Positions 63,684 through 64,000 of a stretch of DNA of 64,000 nucleotides are shown piece after piece. The position numbers were made by a program, and so were the translations under genes. This DNA is from CAWFFV01 sp963814985. Its GTDB lineage: Bacteria; Chloroflexota; Ktedonobacteria; Ktedonobacterales; Ktedonobacteraceae. How positions within the stretch are numbered: the first letter of the stretch is position 1; the number at the start of each line of letters is the position of its first letter. Location: NCBI GenBank assembly GCA_963814985.1, contig CAWFFV010000058.1, positions 62,001 to 126,000 on the forward strand, read 5' to 3'. The notes under the pieces were generated by a model. It was not told the origin of the DNA. It ran no database searches and saw only the letters and a program-made list of their open reading frames with translations.

Positions 63684-64000
63684 ATGCTAAAAGATCTACT
63701 CTCAGACTTAGATCGTGAACAATTACAATCGCTCTTGCTGAAACTGGCTGAGCGAGAGCCTGCCCTTACCAATGTAATTGAAGAACTGGTTGGATTGCCG
63801 AAGCCTGTCTCACCTGAGGAGACGGTATCTCCACCGACCGTTTCACCCCAACGTGCTCAGGTAGATGCCAAAGCCGCAAGCCGTCAGGTCCGATCTATCT
63901 TACACAGTTTGGACCGGATGAGATCCTCTGAAGCTTACTGGCATGTGGGTGCGGTCGTCAATGAGGTAGGTAATTTGCTTGAGCAGAGCTGGACATTGAT
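63684..64000 (+). CDS. Uncharacterised protein (partial, runs off the end)
   Basis: It starts ATG 63684 with GAGGAG 8 nt upstream. The visible 105 residues begin MLKDLLSDLDREQLQSLLLKLAE, then a Pro-rich linker (LPKPVSPEETVSPP), then RQVRSILHSLDRMRSSEAYW, followed by HVGAVVNEVGNLLEQSWTL. The helical RQVRxILHSLDRMRxSEAYWHVGxVVxEV block resembles a segment found in some Chloroflexota and cyanobacterial SWIM-zinc-finger proteins, from memory and not checked. Function is unknown. Confidence 0.65.
   Translation, partial: MLKDLLSDLDREQLQSLLLKLAEREPALTNVIEELVGLPKPVSPEETVSPPTVSPQRAQVDAKAASRQVRSILHSLDRMRSSEAYWHVGAVVNEVGNLLEQSWTL

Noticed and set aside
1..64000. tRNA or rRNA genes
   Set aside because: I looked for clover-leaf arms with GTTCGA-like loops and for conserved rRNA segments and saw none.

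Overview
The window looks like a chromosomal segment of a Ktedonobacteria-type Chloroflexota. This is inferred from gene content, not from a marker gene. It holds several Hanks-type Ser/Thr kinases of the form LGNYRLLxLLGxGG that carry different sensor or scaffold tails (BACON-like, WD40, periplasmic-binding). It also holds XRE-TPR regulators, a VWA/tubulin-like operon, CxxC zinc-ribbon proteins, an HxlR regulator and a P450. I found no rRNA, tRNA or CRISPR array.

Layout. 0-6 kb: a partial gene, a frameshifted HIT hydrolase, an HxlR regulator with a flanked promoter, a PH-like membrane protein, a broken membrane glycosyltransferase and a split kinase-like gene. 6-19.5 kb: an XRE-TPR regulator, a kinase with BACON-like repeats, an MFS carrier, a CoA-transferase/racemase with an M20 peptidase, a zinc-ribbon gene followed by rpsU, a P450 and a SprT-like protein. 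19.7-29.9 kb: an operon of VWA, tubulin-like, second GTPase-like/membrane, small membrane and SPFH-like proteins. 30-38 kb: DinB-like, kinase-WD40, PepF peptidase, two oxidoreductases and a histidine phosphatase. 38-47.6 kb: two related P-loop ATPases, one fused to FG-GAP and HEAT repeats, on either side of a decayed kinase/periplasmic-binding gene. 47.6-57.8 kb: TerC, a kinase, a PLD-like protein, an HAE1-type RND pump and a NarX/NarL-like two-component pair. 58-63.5 kb: a visibly AT-richer defence-like island with two DUF488 genes plus a dual-OB-like gene, and a complete ABC-three-component set (REase-like effector, small middle component, DUF2326 ATPase). 63.7 kb to the end: a partial uncharacterised gene.

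Two features stand out. First, a dispersed family of intergenic palindromic elements (six cores plus solo ends) has conserved ends and sub-hairpins and a conserved core apex (TTGCG-N-CGCAA), but each copy has different stem sequence. One copy sits in the 3' end of a DinB gene and seems to have extended it. A second GC-rich intergenic family has two copies. Second, many genes are broken by single-base frameshifts, including rpsU and an RND pump. Several breaks lie in homopolymers, so some are probably read errors, while the kinase/SBP gene at 39.7-42.2 kb is truly decayed. One break, in the FG-GAP/HEAT ATPase, falls on an A7G slippery site with a Shine-Dalgarno-like element upstream and could be programmed frameshifting.
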